Positions 1 to 10,018 of a stretch of DNA of 64,000 nt are shown piece after piece; the first letter of the stretch is position 1; each line of letters opens with the position of its first letter. The translations under genes and the position numbers were made by a program. Source of the DNA: Karstenula rhodostoma CBS 690.94 (lineage: Eukaryota > Ascomycota > Dothideomycetes > Pleosporales > Didymosphaeriaceae); NCBI GenBank assembly GCA_010093485.1, contig MU001503.1, forward strand, positions 951,132 to 1,015,131, written 5' to 3'. The notes beneath the pieces are model-generated. The model saw nothing but the letters and a program-made list of their open reading frames with translations, was not told the origin of the DNA and did no database searches.

Positions 1-533
1 CCACGGCCCAATTCTCCGATTATCAAACCCCCTACCCAGCTTGCCGCCGGGATGTCACTTGCATGGCTAAAAATACTTGGAAATGCTCCGCGTGGAGATG
101 TAATGTGGATGTGATATGATACTAACGCTACAAGTCTAAGAAAGAACGCCAAGAAATGCAGGAACCGATGCTATGCTAGGACAAAAAGAGACTCGTGATG
201 CTAAAGGAATGTGTGTGCCAAAAGAGAGCAGGAAAACAAGACTCCAAAGATGCCGCTGAGAAGCAGAAACCATGCAAATGCGCAGAGCAAAACAGGGAAA
301 ACAAAGGAGAGCAAAAGAGATTCGTGTGCAATCGTGATCCAGCGCCGAGAAATGCTTCGATCGTAAGATATCATGCTCGAGTCGCGGGACCCATTGTTTT
401 GTACATTCTAGTGTATCGTGCCATGCTGTTCGTTTGTAGAGGTCGTACCCAGTCGACAGAAAGGAAACATTTTGCGCGCCAGAAATGCATCGAAGACGGA
501 CCTAGGAAATCAAAGTCGACAAAGAACAGTCGT
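1..533. other. No gene recognised at the left edge
   Basis: Reading frames here are short and shift without splice signals. The right part is probably the 3' untranslated region of the minus-strand gene that ends at 534. I see no RNA gene and no repeat. Confidence 0.4.
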
Positions 534-1103
534 TTATTTGCCGTTGGCGCCCTTGCCACCCTGCTGTCCAGAGCCGCCGTTGGCAGGCATCGGGTACGGG
601 AAAGGAGCGTAGGGAAGCTGGTAGGAAGGGTTGGACCCGGAGGAAGCACCGGCAGTAGAGGTGTTGCTGGGAGTGGAGGCGGAAGACATGGTTGCTGGGC
701 GGGGCTGTGAACGCGCTCTGAGAATTTGAGGTGGTCGGGAGTAGGGGTTGCCGGCTCTACGCGGTGGCTGTGAAGAGCTAGTTCGTGGGGTGCTTCGAGC
801 GACGAGAGAGCGACCTTGTCGAAGGACGAAGTCTGCTTGTGAGGCTGCTGATGGCGTCTGAGGGTATTGGACGAAGACCAGAGGAGGCGATGGTCTGGGA
901 TGCGAGGTGATTGGTTGAGGTCCTAGGTCGAGTGGGGGAGGTGCCGATTGAGAGTGTTGTCCAGCAAGAGATTGAGGGGTTTCCGCGGAATGAACGGTGC
1001 TAGTAGCTGTGTATTGCTGAGGGGGAGCTTCTATGACTGTTGGAGTAGCACAATTGGTCTGGGAGTTTGATGGGCTGGGTTTGTTGGAAGAGCTACTGCT
1101 CAT
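534..1103 (-). CDS. Ser/Pro/Gln-rich hypothetical protein, 189 aa
   Basis: A single uninterrupted frame of 189 codons with an ATG at 1103. The product is low-complexity throughout: a poly-Ser start (SSSSSN), many Pro, Ser, Thr and Gln residues, several Arg in the middle, and a Gly/Asn/Lys tail (GGSGQQGGKGANGK). I see no signal peptide, no membrane segment and no domain I recognise, so the protein is probably largely disordered. It stands alone at the edge of a gene-poor stretch. The steady use of Pro/Ser codons over the whole frame, and a frame that closes just after a Gly-rich tail, favour a real gene, but a chance low-complexity frame cannot be excluded. Function unknown. Confidence 0.45.
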   Translation of the reverse strand: MSSSSSNKPSPSNSQTNCATPTVIEAPPQQYTATSTVHSAETPQSLAGQHSQSAPPPLDLGPQPITSHPRPSPPLVFVQYPQTPSAASQADFVLRQGRSLVARSTPRTSSSQPPRRAGNPYSRPPQILRARSQPRPATMSSASTPSNTSTAGASSGSNPSYQLPYAPFPYPMPANGGSGQQGGKGANGK

Positions 1104-3304
1104 AAGCTGGCGGAGCGCGCTGTAAAATTATAGAAGGAATGCAACCAAGGAAAGAGAAGGGAGAAAGTTCCGAGCGTGTGGGCGTCAAGGCGCGGTTGCG
1201 TTTGGACTAAGATTGGCGAGCCGATGAGTTCAAGAGTATTGTGTTGGTATGTACTTGATATTGTCTGATGAGGACTCAAGGTTGATGCTGGACAGATGTT
1301 ATATACACCCGTTCCCTGGAGCGGTCTCTGGAGCGGTCCCCGGTGTCAGGATGAATGTTCCAGATTCCGAGATCACGAATCTGATGACTGGCAGTGGGAC
1401 AAGACTCTGATTCTGAGTAGGTTGCAGTCTTGTGAGCTTCTCCGTCGCGAGTAATCGTGAGATGGGGAGGCTTGGAACCACGTTGTGCAACGATGGAGCG
1501 GACCGTTGTCCTAACAGGGTCTCTTTTTCGGTTTTCGACGAATAACGACGAGGCGCGGAACGATTTCCGATGAATTGGGATGCGGAGATTCCGGTAGTAT
1601 GGATGAAGAACGTGCGAGTATACCTATTTTGAGATTATGACTTTCGGTGTAGGGCTGTTAGGGCCAAAAAGGTCTGTGCGCAAGTGAATCCTGGCTTGCG
1701 GGTAGTTGTGAGCTGCAGACAGACGGCTGTCGTCAGATGCTTGTTTTGAGCCGCATACAAGATGACAAGTTGCTGGCGCAACGATACCTGTGCAGGATCA
1801 AATCCCCCAGTAAGATGATTGCCGCTAATGTACACTTGTAATTGTGATCAGATTCTTTCCAACATGGATGCTCAGCATCTTCGCCAGGCTGGTGTTATAC
1901 GACCTCATCGTGATTCCACGATGTTCCTCCACTGATGATAGTGGAATGAAGAAACGTATTTGTCGTGATTGTGGTCAGCATATCAAATCGGCATCGCGAT
2001 GTTAGCAGCTGTACTGGGTTCGACTTGACTTGCTTGAGACGCCTTACCCGTCTGGGTCAAAGGGTTCGAATTCTTCCGCATGATTATTATTTCTCGGCCA
2101 AACCCGAGTCGCAGAAGGCCAACTGGTTGACCATTTTGCGTACCCCAATCAAGATTCGACTGTCCGTCTGTGCCATCCATCACCTACTTGGGCCCTCCAA
2201 CGTGCGTAACTCGTCTCCAACGGAGGCCATCTAATATTAGCTAGAATGAACACGAGATGGAGTTCTGATCTAGGGGGTTACTCAGCTGTCGCCAACATCT
2301 TATGTTGGTCCGAGCGTCTCCTGTTTCTAATGGCCATACGGTTCGTATCGACGCATCAGTACTATGAGGTCATAGGGTAAAAGCGCATACCCAAACAAGC
2401 CTCATTGCCCCCAAATTTGGTGACATTTCACTTGCGCTGGTGGTATGGCGACGCCATTCGGAACTTTGTCAGCGAAAGGCTTGCGCGATTAGTGAGTACA
2501 TTAGTCAGGGGTCTGCAGTCATCAATGAGAGCTAGCGTGCGATATTCTTCTCGAAGCTTTCCATTTTGTGACTTACCCATCCCTCGCGTCTCAGATTGGG
2601 CGGTCCTAGTAATTTCCTTGTAGTCGACGCTTGGATTCGTCTCCAGTACTGTCGGTCTCAATCAGATGCTGCAAAGCGCCTATTGTGGTCGTGGTGGAGG
2701 CGGTGCAACGGTAAGCGACGTTTGACGGACTGTACACCTTTAAGGCATGCTTATTGCCCGGAAGGACACCTATCACGCCCCCAGTTTCCCGAAATGGCGA
2801 GATTTGGACGCGAGATGAGGGGACGAGTGGCACTCTTTGGTGGTGGACGGCCATGCAAAGACCAGCAGAGAGACTAAATTAGCTACGTTCAGTTAGCATC
2901 GGGAAATGAGGACTAATTATCGGACTTTGATGTCGAATCTAGCCGTGAACCTGATTATCCCACGCTTACACAACCCACTTACTGGCCTGCCGCCATGCTA
3001 CGAGGTCACTCCGCGCTCAACAAATGGCACGGCTAACAGATCCATGGCTTACGAAAAGGTGATGAAGGCTTATACGATTGCGCGATGCATAGGTTACGCC
3101 CACAAAGGTAGGGACCCGTGAAGATCTTGAAGACATCAGCGTACGCTGGGGAAGGAATGCTCCACAGATAATGGTTAGATACGAACTTACCTCGAACTCA
3201 TCCTAAAGGGAAGCTTGCGTTTTTCAGCCTTCATTCGCTTTTTATGCATGGTAGCCTAACGGAAGATCTCCACCGCAAGACAAAACGTCCACCGCGAAGA
3301 ATGG
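1104..3304. other. Gene-poor stretch, nothing recognised
   Basis: About 2.2 kb with only short frames broken by stops on both strands. No splice-joined coding frame, tRNA or simple repeat was found. The two broken genes to its right suggest this is a decaying, non-essential interval. Confidence 0.4.
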
Positions 3305-4240
3305 CGTCGCTGTCATGCCAGGCCAAAGCAAAGGCTTAGAAGCTGTTGATGCTGAGCTCAGCTATCCAGGCCCAGGGAAATTCTTGGTCAAGAACAAGGC
3401 AGTCACAATTCAACCGCTTGATGCCAAGATGCTACGCGCCGACTAGGGTGGTGCAGGGTCACTCGAGAGATATTCGGTCAAACTGGGAACGGCTGGAGCG
3501 GGAACGATTCAAGCTGTTAGGGATGACGTGTCTGAGCTTGGTTGGTGATTGAGTTTTATTCAATAGAAGGGCTCTTGTGATGCCTGAAACGAACAAGCGC
3601 GAGGGCACCTGGCAGAAGCTTGTGATCGCAAGGTCCCAAACGGCCACAGAGGTGAGGATCTTTGGTATACCGATCTACGCATCATCTGACAGTACAACAG
3701 ATTAGCGCTGTGTCCTTTGAACAAGCAGTGTTGGTTGACTTTCCGTTGCAAACAGCGGTTGCGGCTCTGCATTTGTACCTGGGAATGGAGAAACCTGGAA
3801 AGGGAACAAATGATGAGAACGTGCTGATATGGGATGCTGGAGGCGCGGTGGGTAGTTATGCCGGGCAGTATGCAAAGACCGTGAGTTTCAAGTGTTCTCG
3901 GCGGCGAAGTTGAGCCGCCATCTAACACTGAACGCGTGTACAAGCCATTCTCCCAGGCTGCTCAGCTCGACGCGAACCACGAATGGCGGAGCTGGTGGTG
4001 AGTTTTCTCTCAAGCCTAGAATATTGAAAAGCTGACCAATTGATAGATACGGCGAGTATGTCTCGGATGTATTGCGCAATTGTCTCGTAGACCCAGTCAG
4101 CCATGTTAAGGTCTCAGGTGGTCTCGAAGCTCTGCAGCAGGCGAGTACGGATATTCTCGAGAACAAAAGTAATCGTAGATCCCCAAGAATAGGCCGGCAA
4201 AGTGGGCATGCCTTAATCGTCCCGGCAACAGGAAAACAAG
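3305..4240 (+). pseudogene. Broken medium-chain (zinc-type) dehydrogenase / quinone oxidoreductase gene
   Basis: Fragments in family order are still readable. N-terminal strand residues occur near 3330-3440 (AELSYPGPGKFLVKNKAVTIQPLD, split here as AELSYPGPGKF then LVKNKAVTIQPLD). A GTAGAGTIQAVRDDV segment lies near 3490-3530. The SFEQA..LQTAVAALHLYLG helix and the cofactor motif WDAGGAVGSYAGQYAK fall in 3701-3880. A C-terminal YGEYVSDVLRNCL..GGLEALQ segment follows near 4050-4150. Introns 3652-3700 (branch CTGAC), 3881-3956 (CTAAC) and one ending near 4045 are still recognisable. Damage: an in-frame TAG at 3444, a TGA at 3546, a frame change near 3550, and most of the Rossmann fold after the Gly-rich motif is missing. 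The family makes NAD(P)H-dependent reductases of quinones, enones or alcohols. Original substrate unknown. Confidence 0.7.
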
Positions 4241-4871
4241 GTGGTTAAGGTTGCGAAGCCCAATGTAGTCAAGGGTAATTTGTTTAGAGTTCTCTTTGTC
4301 GCATTTGTGACGACAGTATGTGAATCATTAGAGATGATACTGCGAAGGTAACTCAATCGCACAATCTATGCGTATGCCATTGTGCGAGGCATTACAGCGT
4401 CGACCTTTGCATTATATGGTCCGCGATGCTCGGAGAGGAACGCACGTGTGCTGGTAGTGCTTCTCAGGAATCACTGTCCCTCATCAGTCCACTACGTAGG
4501 ATACCATATATCTGTTAGGAATCCTGTGGTAGTTACGACGCTTAGTTGATTTGAAGAGATGTTCAACCAAGGTTCGCGATCTGCGCTCGCGTCGTGCTCA
4601 CGTCAGTCGGTGAGCCGCCGCGAAAGTCATGCATGCATACATATTCATTGCCGCGTGCGTAACTCGTGCAGAGACGGCCCAGGCATGACGAGACGCAGAC
4701 AATACAAGGAGCTGATGGTGGTCCTGGTTGACAAAGCTTCCCAAACAACCACATGCAAGGTGTTTCTAATCCCGTCGATTTGACTCATCTACCACGGCAC
4801 AGCGCCAGTCTCACAAGAGTATCTACCGTAGATTGCACAAATGTTCCCCAAAATCATCTTGCCGACAGTCT
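4241..4871. other. No gene recognised between two pseudogenes
   Basis: About 630 bases with short broken frames only. It may hold the lost 5' part and promoter of the CON-6-like relic to the right. Confidence 0.35.
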
Positions 4872-5079
4872 AGTGTTGGCGCTGACCTTGCTTTAGACAC
4901 TTCCGAGGAGACTAAGCAGCACTCTCGCGAGGTCCTCGACAACAATAAACATCTAGACGGGTTCTGACGAAGGCGGGAACCCTAACAACGTTGCAGGAGG
5001 ATTGAAGGCTATCATCAACAACTCCAAGGTCTCCGATGAGGCCAAGGAGAGTGCTCAGGAGCACTTGAACAGTTTTTAA
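4872..5079 (+). pseudogene. Frameshifted conidiation-specific protein 6 (CON-6) relic
   Basis: Two copies of the short CON-6 repeat can be read in adjacent frames. The first is TSEETKQHSREVLDN, in the frame of 4899, which closes at TGA 4965. The second is GGNPNNVAGGLKAIINNSK followed by VSDEAKESAQEHLNSF, in the frame of 4966, which closes at TAA 5079. In the CON-6 family these repeats sit in one small hydrophilic protein induced during sporulation. Here a one-base frame change separates them at about 4960, and I cannot find an intron that would mend it. No clear start codon or first exon is seen upstream. Either the gene is decayed or the assembly has an indel at this point. Confidence 0.65.
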
Positions 5080-5434
5080 AGCATGTGCTCGGATAAACTC
5101 TGGATTTTTTGCTGTTCGTAGCAATGGCACCCAGCTCAAGCTTTTACAACGTGGCCGATGTGTGATTTGTGACATGGTAAGCCGATCATTCGACTATCCG
5201 ATTCTTCCGCTCTTCAGAGGGTTCTCGTACCAAGTCGCCGAACCTGAAAGAGGGTGCTGGCTGGGCAGACTTCACTCTGTCAGAAACCAATGGCTAGCTC
5301 GTAGTTCATCCTCGTATACCACGTGCCTGTCTCCAACCTCCCACTAGCGCTTCAGCAGCTGGCTAGCAGCGTCTTTAATCTTGCTCAGACAAGACCTACT
5401 CTCGCGTATTCTCGATGCATGCTCAATTAAGCAC
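5080..5434. other. No gene recognised
   Basis: About 355 bases between the CON-6 relic and the stop of the next minus-strand gene. One short stretch (EGAGWADFTLSETNG near 5250-5320) looks coding-like but has no start, no partner exon and an immediate stop. Confidence 0.3.
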
Positions 5435-5961
5435 TCAAGTCTCCGCAGTCTTTGCTTTGTTCACCAACCCCATGACAACCTCAACCACTCTCTTGAACCC
5501 CTCCATCTCCTCCTCAACCGTTCCACCCATCCCCGCACTGGCAAAGCTTATCGAGTTTCCCACATATACTGGCTTCTTCAGCCTCCTCGTCAGAACTTTC
5601 GCCAACCGTGTTGTAAAATCCAGCGTGTTCGGAGGTGTGAATAGCGGCGTGCTCAGCGGATCGGAAGGATTGTTTCTCTGTACGACATTCGTGTTAGCAA
5701 ATCTGCGGGCAAGGTGGTCAGGGGAAGAGAGCCTACATTGGGCATTGCATAGACGAAGCTGCCAAGCGGTGTAGTGTTCGACGATTCGGGCGCAGAAGTA
5801 GTGAGAAAGAGTAGAATATTTGGGCCGTTGTCGTGGAGTTGTACGTGAATGTTTGTTTGCGGGGCGTGTGGTAAGGGGAATGAGACGGAGATTGGAGATC
5901 CCGAGGCATCGCCATTTGTCAACCCTAGCTCTTTGATCCCATTCTCGAGGGTGGCAGCCAT
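5435..5961 (-). CDS. Proteasome assembly chaperone 4 (PAC4/Pba4-like)
   Basis: Two exons, 5961-5737 and 5677-5435. The intron 5736-5678 has a GCTAACA branch site and a TACAG acceptor, and its removal keeps frame (..YAMPN joined to RNNPSDPL..). The product is 155 aa. It has a beta-strand-rich start (PISVSFPLP..TNIHVQLHDNGPNILLFLTT), then the family-typical second half TRLAKVLTRRLKKPVYVGNS, and a C-terminal helix rich in Glu and Lys ending near KAKTAET. PAC4 proteins pair with PAC3 and help assemble the alpha ring of the 20S proteasome in the cytosol; that role is family knowledge. It is divergent from the methyltransferase gene to its right across a promoter of about 300 bases. Family assignment is fairly sure, and the splice model is strong because the frame stays open to TGA 5435. 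Confidence 0.72.
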
Positions 5962-6267
5962 GTTGGGCGATTGGTGTAGTAGTTGTGGTGCGGAAAGCTG
6001 AATGAACTGAAGAGGAAGGCGGGGACGGACTTAGCGGGGTTAAGTTCTTGGCGAATCGCTCAACACCACAGTGCGCTCACGATCTCCGCAGTCGCTTTTG
6101 AGCCTCATCCGGGCTTTTGTCCAGATACAGCTGGACCACCGATGCTTGTCTGACCGAAGATACTAGCAAATATACAATCTTTAATAATCGTCGAACCACA
6201 AACGTGGAGTGTAAGGCAATTTATGTTGGAAACAAAAGAATCAACTAGAAGAACCGCACGATTCAAG
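5962..6267. promoter_or_regulatory. Shared promoter between two divergent genes
   Basis: The 306-base gap must hold both promoters of the PAC4-like gene (left) and the methyltransferase gene (right). No TATA box or known binding site stands out. Confidence 0.4.
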
Positions 6268-7634
6268 ATGGAAGGAGAAGAAGAATGGACGGGCGAATTC
6301 AATCCCATGACTGATCCAGAAGAGCGAACGCACCTGCTATCAGTGTTAGATTCTTTCCGGTACGTTACTCTATGTACCCCTCGTGAGCAACTTCAATAAC
6401 TACAAGTGTGTCGCTGATACTAAACATGCCTAACTGATGTACGTCCAGCTCGTACCGCCGTGTCGCCCACTACAACACAACTCACCTCCGCCGCCAGGCT
6501 TTCTATTCGCTGCCCTCTGCTCACTGGACACTCCTCAGCCAACCTCCTTTTTCCGTCCTGGACTCTCTCTCCCACCTCGACGACTTAATAGACTCTAATG
6601 CTGAGCTCGCGGAAGCCATCTTCTGTGCAGGCTTCCAGGCCTTTGTCGCACCCAGTTTGGACAGCGAGCAGGTCGCCAGCATCGTGCCTGAGAAGTACGC
6701 ACACGACCTCTTCCAAGCCTTCAGCACGGTGATGGACCACTTGGGCACCAAAGGGACAGCGAATGATTCGGAAAAGGCGCGAAGCTGTGTGAATCAATTC
6801 TACCGCGAGTGGAGCGCCGAAGGACATGTCGAACGGGAGAAATGTTTTGCCCCCATCCTCTCTACACTTAACTCGGAATTTTCATCGCGAAGAGAAAAGG
6901 ATAGAGTACTAGGAAAGAAAGACATGAACATCCTCGTTCCAGGTGCCGGGCTCGGAAGGTTGGTCTTCGACATATGCAAAGCAGGCTACAGCGTTGAAGG
7001 CAACGAGATCTCCTACCACGAGATCATGGCCTCCTCGCTCGTTCTCAACCATATGTCGAAACCAGGCCAGTTCAAGATTGCACCTTTTGCGCTGAATTGC
7101 TCGAACCATCTTAGCCGCGCAGACCAGTTCCGTACCTACAATATCCCGGACGTGCATCCAGCGTCAGCGTTATCGGAAGGCGACAATGGCGAGATGAGTA
7201 TGTCTACAGGCGACTTCATAATGTTGTACAACAAGCCCGAGTACAAGCACGCCTTCGATGCCGTTGCAACGGTGTTCTTCATCGACACCGCACCAAACAT
7301 AATACGGTACATTGAGTCGGTGCAGAATTGTCTCAAGCCAGGCGGTCTGTGGATTAATCTTGGTCCGCTGCTCTGGCATCACGCGTCGCGAATGCAGGAC
7401 CCACAGGAAGAAGATACGGATGACAAGAAGAGAGCGAGCAAGAATGAGGACGTAGGGATCGCAGACCCAGGAAGTGTCGAGCTTACTGACGACGAGGTTG
7501 TGGCTTTGGTACAGCATTTTGGGTTCAGCATTGAGAAACATGAGCCGGGCGTTGAGACTGGCTACATTACCAACCAGAGGAGCATGCTGCAGAGCACGTA
7601 TCGGGCTTCGTTCTGGGTGGCGCGGAAGACTTGA
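6268..7634 (+). CDS. Carnosine N-methyltransferase family protein (N2227/CARNMT1-like)
   Basis: Exon 1 is 6268-6359 and exon 2 is 6449-7634. The intron has donor GTACGT, a CTAACTGATG branch region and a TCCAG acceptor, and joins FR to SYRRVAHYN in frame. The product is 425 aa. An N-terminal helical region (about 1-130, with AHYNTTHLRRQAFYSLP) precedes a Rossmann methyltransferase fold. The SAM-binding motif is NILVPGAGLGRLVFDIC, followed by GNEISYHEIMASSLVLN. Family-specific segments are the NKPEYKHAFDAVATVFFIDTAPN stretch (written in two parts in the sequence) and CLKPGGLWINLGPLLWH. CARNMT1 and its fungal relatives methylate the histidine imidazole of carnosine-like dipeptides and of proteins; the fungal substrate is not known from sequence. 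Length and motif order match the family. It is divergent from the PAC4-like gene. Confidence 0.88.
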
Positions 7635-7803
7635 ACACAAGATAAATCAGAGTAGCTTTGGTGCAAAACATGAGATCACACGTGCAGAGGAACTGATTTG
7701 ATGTTGGTCGTGAAAACTTTTGATAGCCGTTATCATGACAGAGATGCTCGACCTAGGGTACATAGCATGACTTTAAGCCCAGGGTATACATCCATCGCAC
7801 TTT

Positions 7804-8512
7804 CTAGTAGAAGAAACCAAGGATCTTTCCGGCAACGTGCTTCCTCCTGGCCTCCTCGTGGTCCATAATACCGGCGGAGGTAGTGAGGACAATGTAGCCG
7901 AATTGACGCGAGGGGAGCAGCTTGACAACCCACTTCTCGAGGTCACGGAGCTGGACGTTGTAGCGGGGAGAGATGACACCGGTCTTGTTGATGCGGCCGT
8001 TAAGCTGGATAACAATCTTGCCGTTGCGGTGGTCATCAACCTCCTCGAACTCGCCAATGTAACCTGCAAAGTGTCAGTCGTTTGATTGTGACCATTTGTG
8101 AGCTCTCCACGTGCTTCTGCAAGCCGCGAGTAAAGTGATAGTATGTTGTGAAGAAATAAACATCAAACATCATGAGTTTCCGAAGATGTGTAAGTCCTTC
8201 ACGTTGATGTAGCGCGTACTTAAAGGGCAGATGGTCGATGGAGCGAGCAAAACCAATGCCTAGTTATCAACGCGCAGAATAGGGGACGGGGTAGAGGAAA
8301 AGAAAGAAAGAGCAAGGGCATCCGTACCGTGCTTCTGCATCTGTTCAATCATTAGCCAGGGCCCAAGGGAATTACAACTGGCAGGTACATACCACAGTCA
8401 AGAACTTGATGATGACTTTGGAAGACGGGCGGATGAGAACCTGGCGCTTGCCAGACTTCTCGGCGTTGTTGATGGCGTTGAGCGCATCGTTGAGGACGGA
8501 GGTCTTGACCAT
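7804..8512 (-). CDS. RPS22: 40S ribosomal protein uS8 (S22 / S15a)
   Basis: Three exons: 8512-8393, a 13-base micro-exon 8340-8328, and 8063-7804. Joined, they give exactly 130 aa, the usual length of eukaryotic uS8. Recognisable segments are [38 protein letters not shown], then MQKHG from the micro-exon, [20 protein letters not shown], and the strongly conserved end [21 protein letters not shown]. The protein binds 18S rRNA in the central domain of the small subunit. The gene's large second intron (8064-8327, 264 bases) is long for this genome. The start is fixed by the conserved MVKTSVL. It is divergent from the LysM-type gene. Confidence 0.95.
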
Positions 8513-9150
8513 TGTATAGGGAGATTCTCAATGGCTGAGGGCGATCAAGGTATCTGTGTTGAAGTCAGCCTCCAGAAGCCCGAGCTAAAAGAGTGCCCCC
8601 AGTCTGCGACATGAGGGGTCTTCAGCTCTGTCGCAAGGAAGAGCAGTGTCGCGCTCGCGCATAGGCTCGAGGCAATTGCATCTTCCGGCTATCTGAAGGG
8701 CACTCGATAGAAGGTCGACATACCTCAAGAGGTCGTGGTGGTGGTGATGGTGTCGATATTGGCGGTAACGAAGAACGGACGATGCGAAAGTTCGAGCAGA
8801 TTTTCGCCTGCCTGGCTGGTGTGGGACTCTCGGCAAAACGTGCGGGCCGACCCTGGCCCGTGCGCGCCGTCGCGCTTTCCAGCGATCGCGTCTCTCTGCA
8901 GCATCTACAGCATCAGCAAATGCTTGCAATGTCTATATACACCCAATACGAAAACATATTCGCACGCGCACTGATGAGATATGAGTTACCTTGCCTGACT
9001 CATTCTGAGCACGTGAGCCCGCGTTTGCACTAATGGACTTAGTCATGACGTACCACAGTTATCTCCGGCACATCTGTTTGCCCCTCCGCCTTCGCAGCGA
9101 TTCAACCGGCCTTGCATCTTCCACTTACTACTCACAAGCAGAGCATCAAC
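8513..9150. promoter_or_regulatory. Divergent promoter and 5' leaders of RPS22 and the LysM-type gene
   Basis: About 640 bases. The half next to RPS22 probably contains its 5' leader. No further coding sequence was found. Confidence 0.4.
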
Positions 9151-10018
9151 ATGTCCGAAGCCTGCTGTACTTGTGCTGCATTGCTATCCTCGATACCGCC
9201 GACCTACGACGAAAAGACGGAGAAGCCTACACAGTATGAGCGCCGACTCGAATGCTGCGGTCGAGCGATATGTGCGCGATGCATAACAGATAACGTTCGA
9301 TTCGCAACGTATTGCCCTTTCTGTCAAGTGTCCGTCGTGCCCTCACCGCTGCCGCAAGGTCTACGGGATCCTCCAGCGTATTCGCCACTGGTGGAGTCAG
9401 TGGACGAGCCTCCGCCGTACTCAGCACACAATACATTACATCCACCAACCGAAAAGTCGAAGGATGCGCCGGCAGACAGCGCGCCTGACGTGTTACACTT
9501 TGTTGATCCGAGCAACGACACGATATCTTCTCTATCGCTACGCTATGGCGTGCCTTCAGAGGCGCTGCGACGAACAAACGGCTTGTTCGCTGACCATCTT
9601 CTGGCAGCGCGGAGAACGATATTGATACCTGGGGAGTACTACAAAGGGGGCGTGAGCTTGAGTCCCAGGCCACTTGAAGGGGAAGAGGAGGAGATTAGGA
9701 AGGGTAAGGTGAGGAAGTTTATGGTGGGATGTAAGGTTGCCGAGTAAGCATAACCACCGATCAACCCGCGGCAGGGTTAGGCTAATCAGGAGGAGCGTTG
9801 CTCCTCAAAATAGGTATGATGTCGCGTTATTGTATTTGCAACAAGCAAATTACAACCTTGAGGATGCCATAATGGCTTTCAAGGAGGACGAGCGATGGGA
9901 GAAAGAGCATCCGTTAGAGGCAGCGAGGAAAGGAAAAGCTAAGGCTCCTCAAAGTGCCGGCAGACGAAAATGGACCTTCGGCGGCAGCGGGGGCGGGCTC
10001 ACCGGTCAAATATCATGA
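9151..10018 (+). CDS. Intracellular LysM protein with zinc-finger-like and UBA/CUE-like ends
   Basis: Exon 1 is 9151-9743 and exon 2 starts at 9781 (9790 is an equally in-frame acceptor) and ends at 10018. Start chosen at MSEACCTCAALL. Order of parts: a Cys-rich segment, residues about 5-60 (CCTC..CCGRAICARCI..YCPFC), with four CxxC-type pairs like a small RING or treble-clef finger; a PPxY-rich linker (DPPAYSPL, EPPPYSAHN); a single LysM at about 115-165 (HFVDPSNDTISSLSLRYGV..LRRTNGL..RTILIPGEYY); and, after the intron, a helical piece YDVALLYLQQANYNLEDAI with acidic WEKEHPLE, similar to ubiquitin-binding UBA/CUE helices. There is no signal peptide, so this is not a secreted chitin-binding effector. 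Two PPPY/PPAY motifs could bind WW domains. The exact role is unknown. Confidence 0.75.

Noticed and set aside
195..710. 171-codon plus-strand frame at the left edge
   Set aside because: Overlaps the minus-strand Ser/Pro gene, and its Gly/Arg-rich end is that gene's reverse complement.
2040..2100. GGTTCGAATTC resembling a tRNA T-arm
   Set aside because: The T stem does not pair and no acceptor or anticodon stem can be drawn around it.
8064..8327. Possible snoRNA in the 264-base second intron of RPS22
   Set aside because: Intron snoRNAs are known in some yeast ribosomal protein genes, and ATGATGT and CTGA strings occur, but the C box is imperfect and no closing stem pairs around them.
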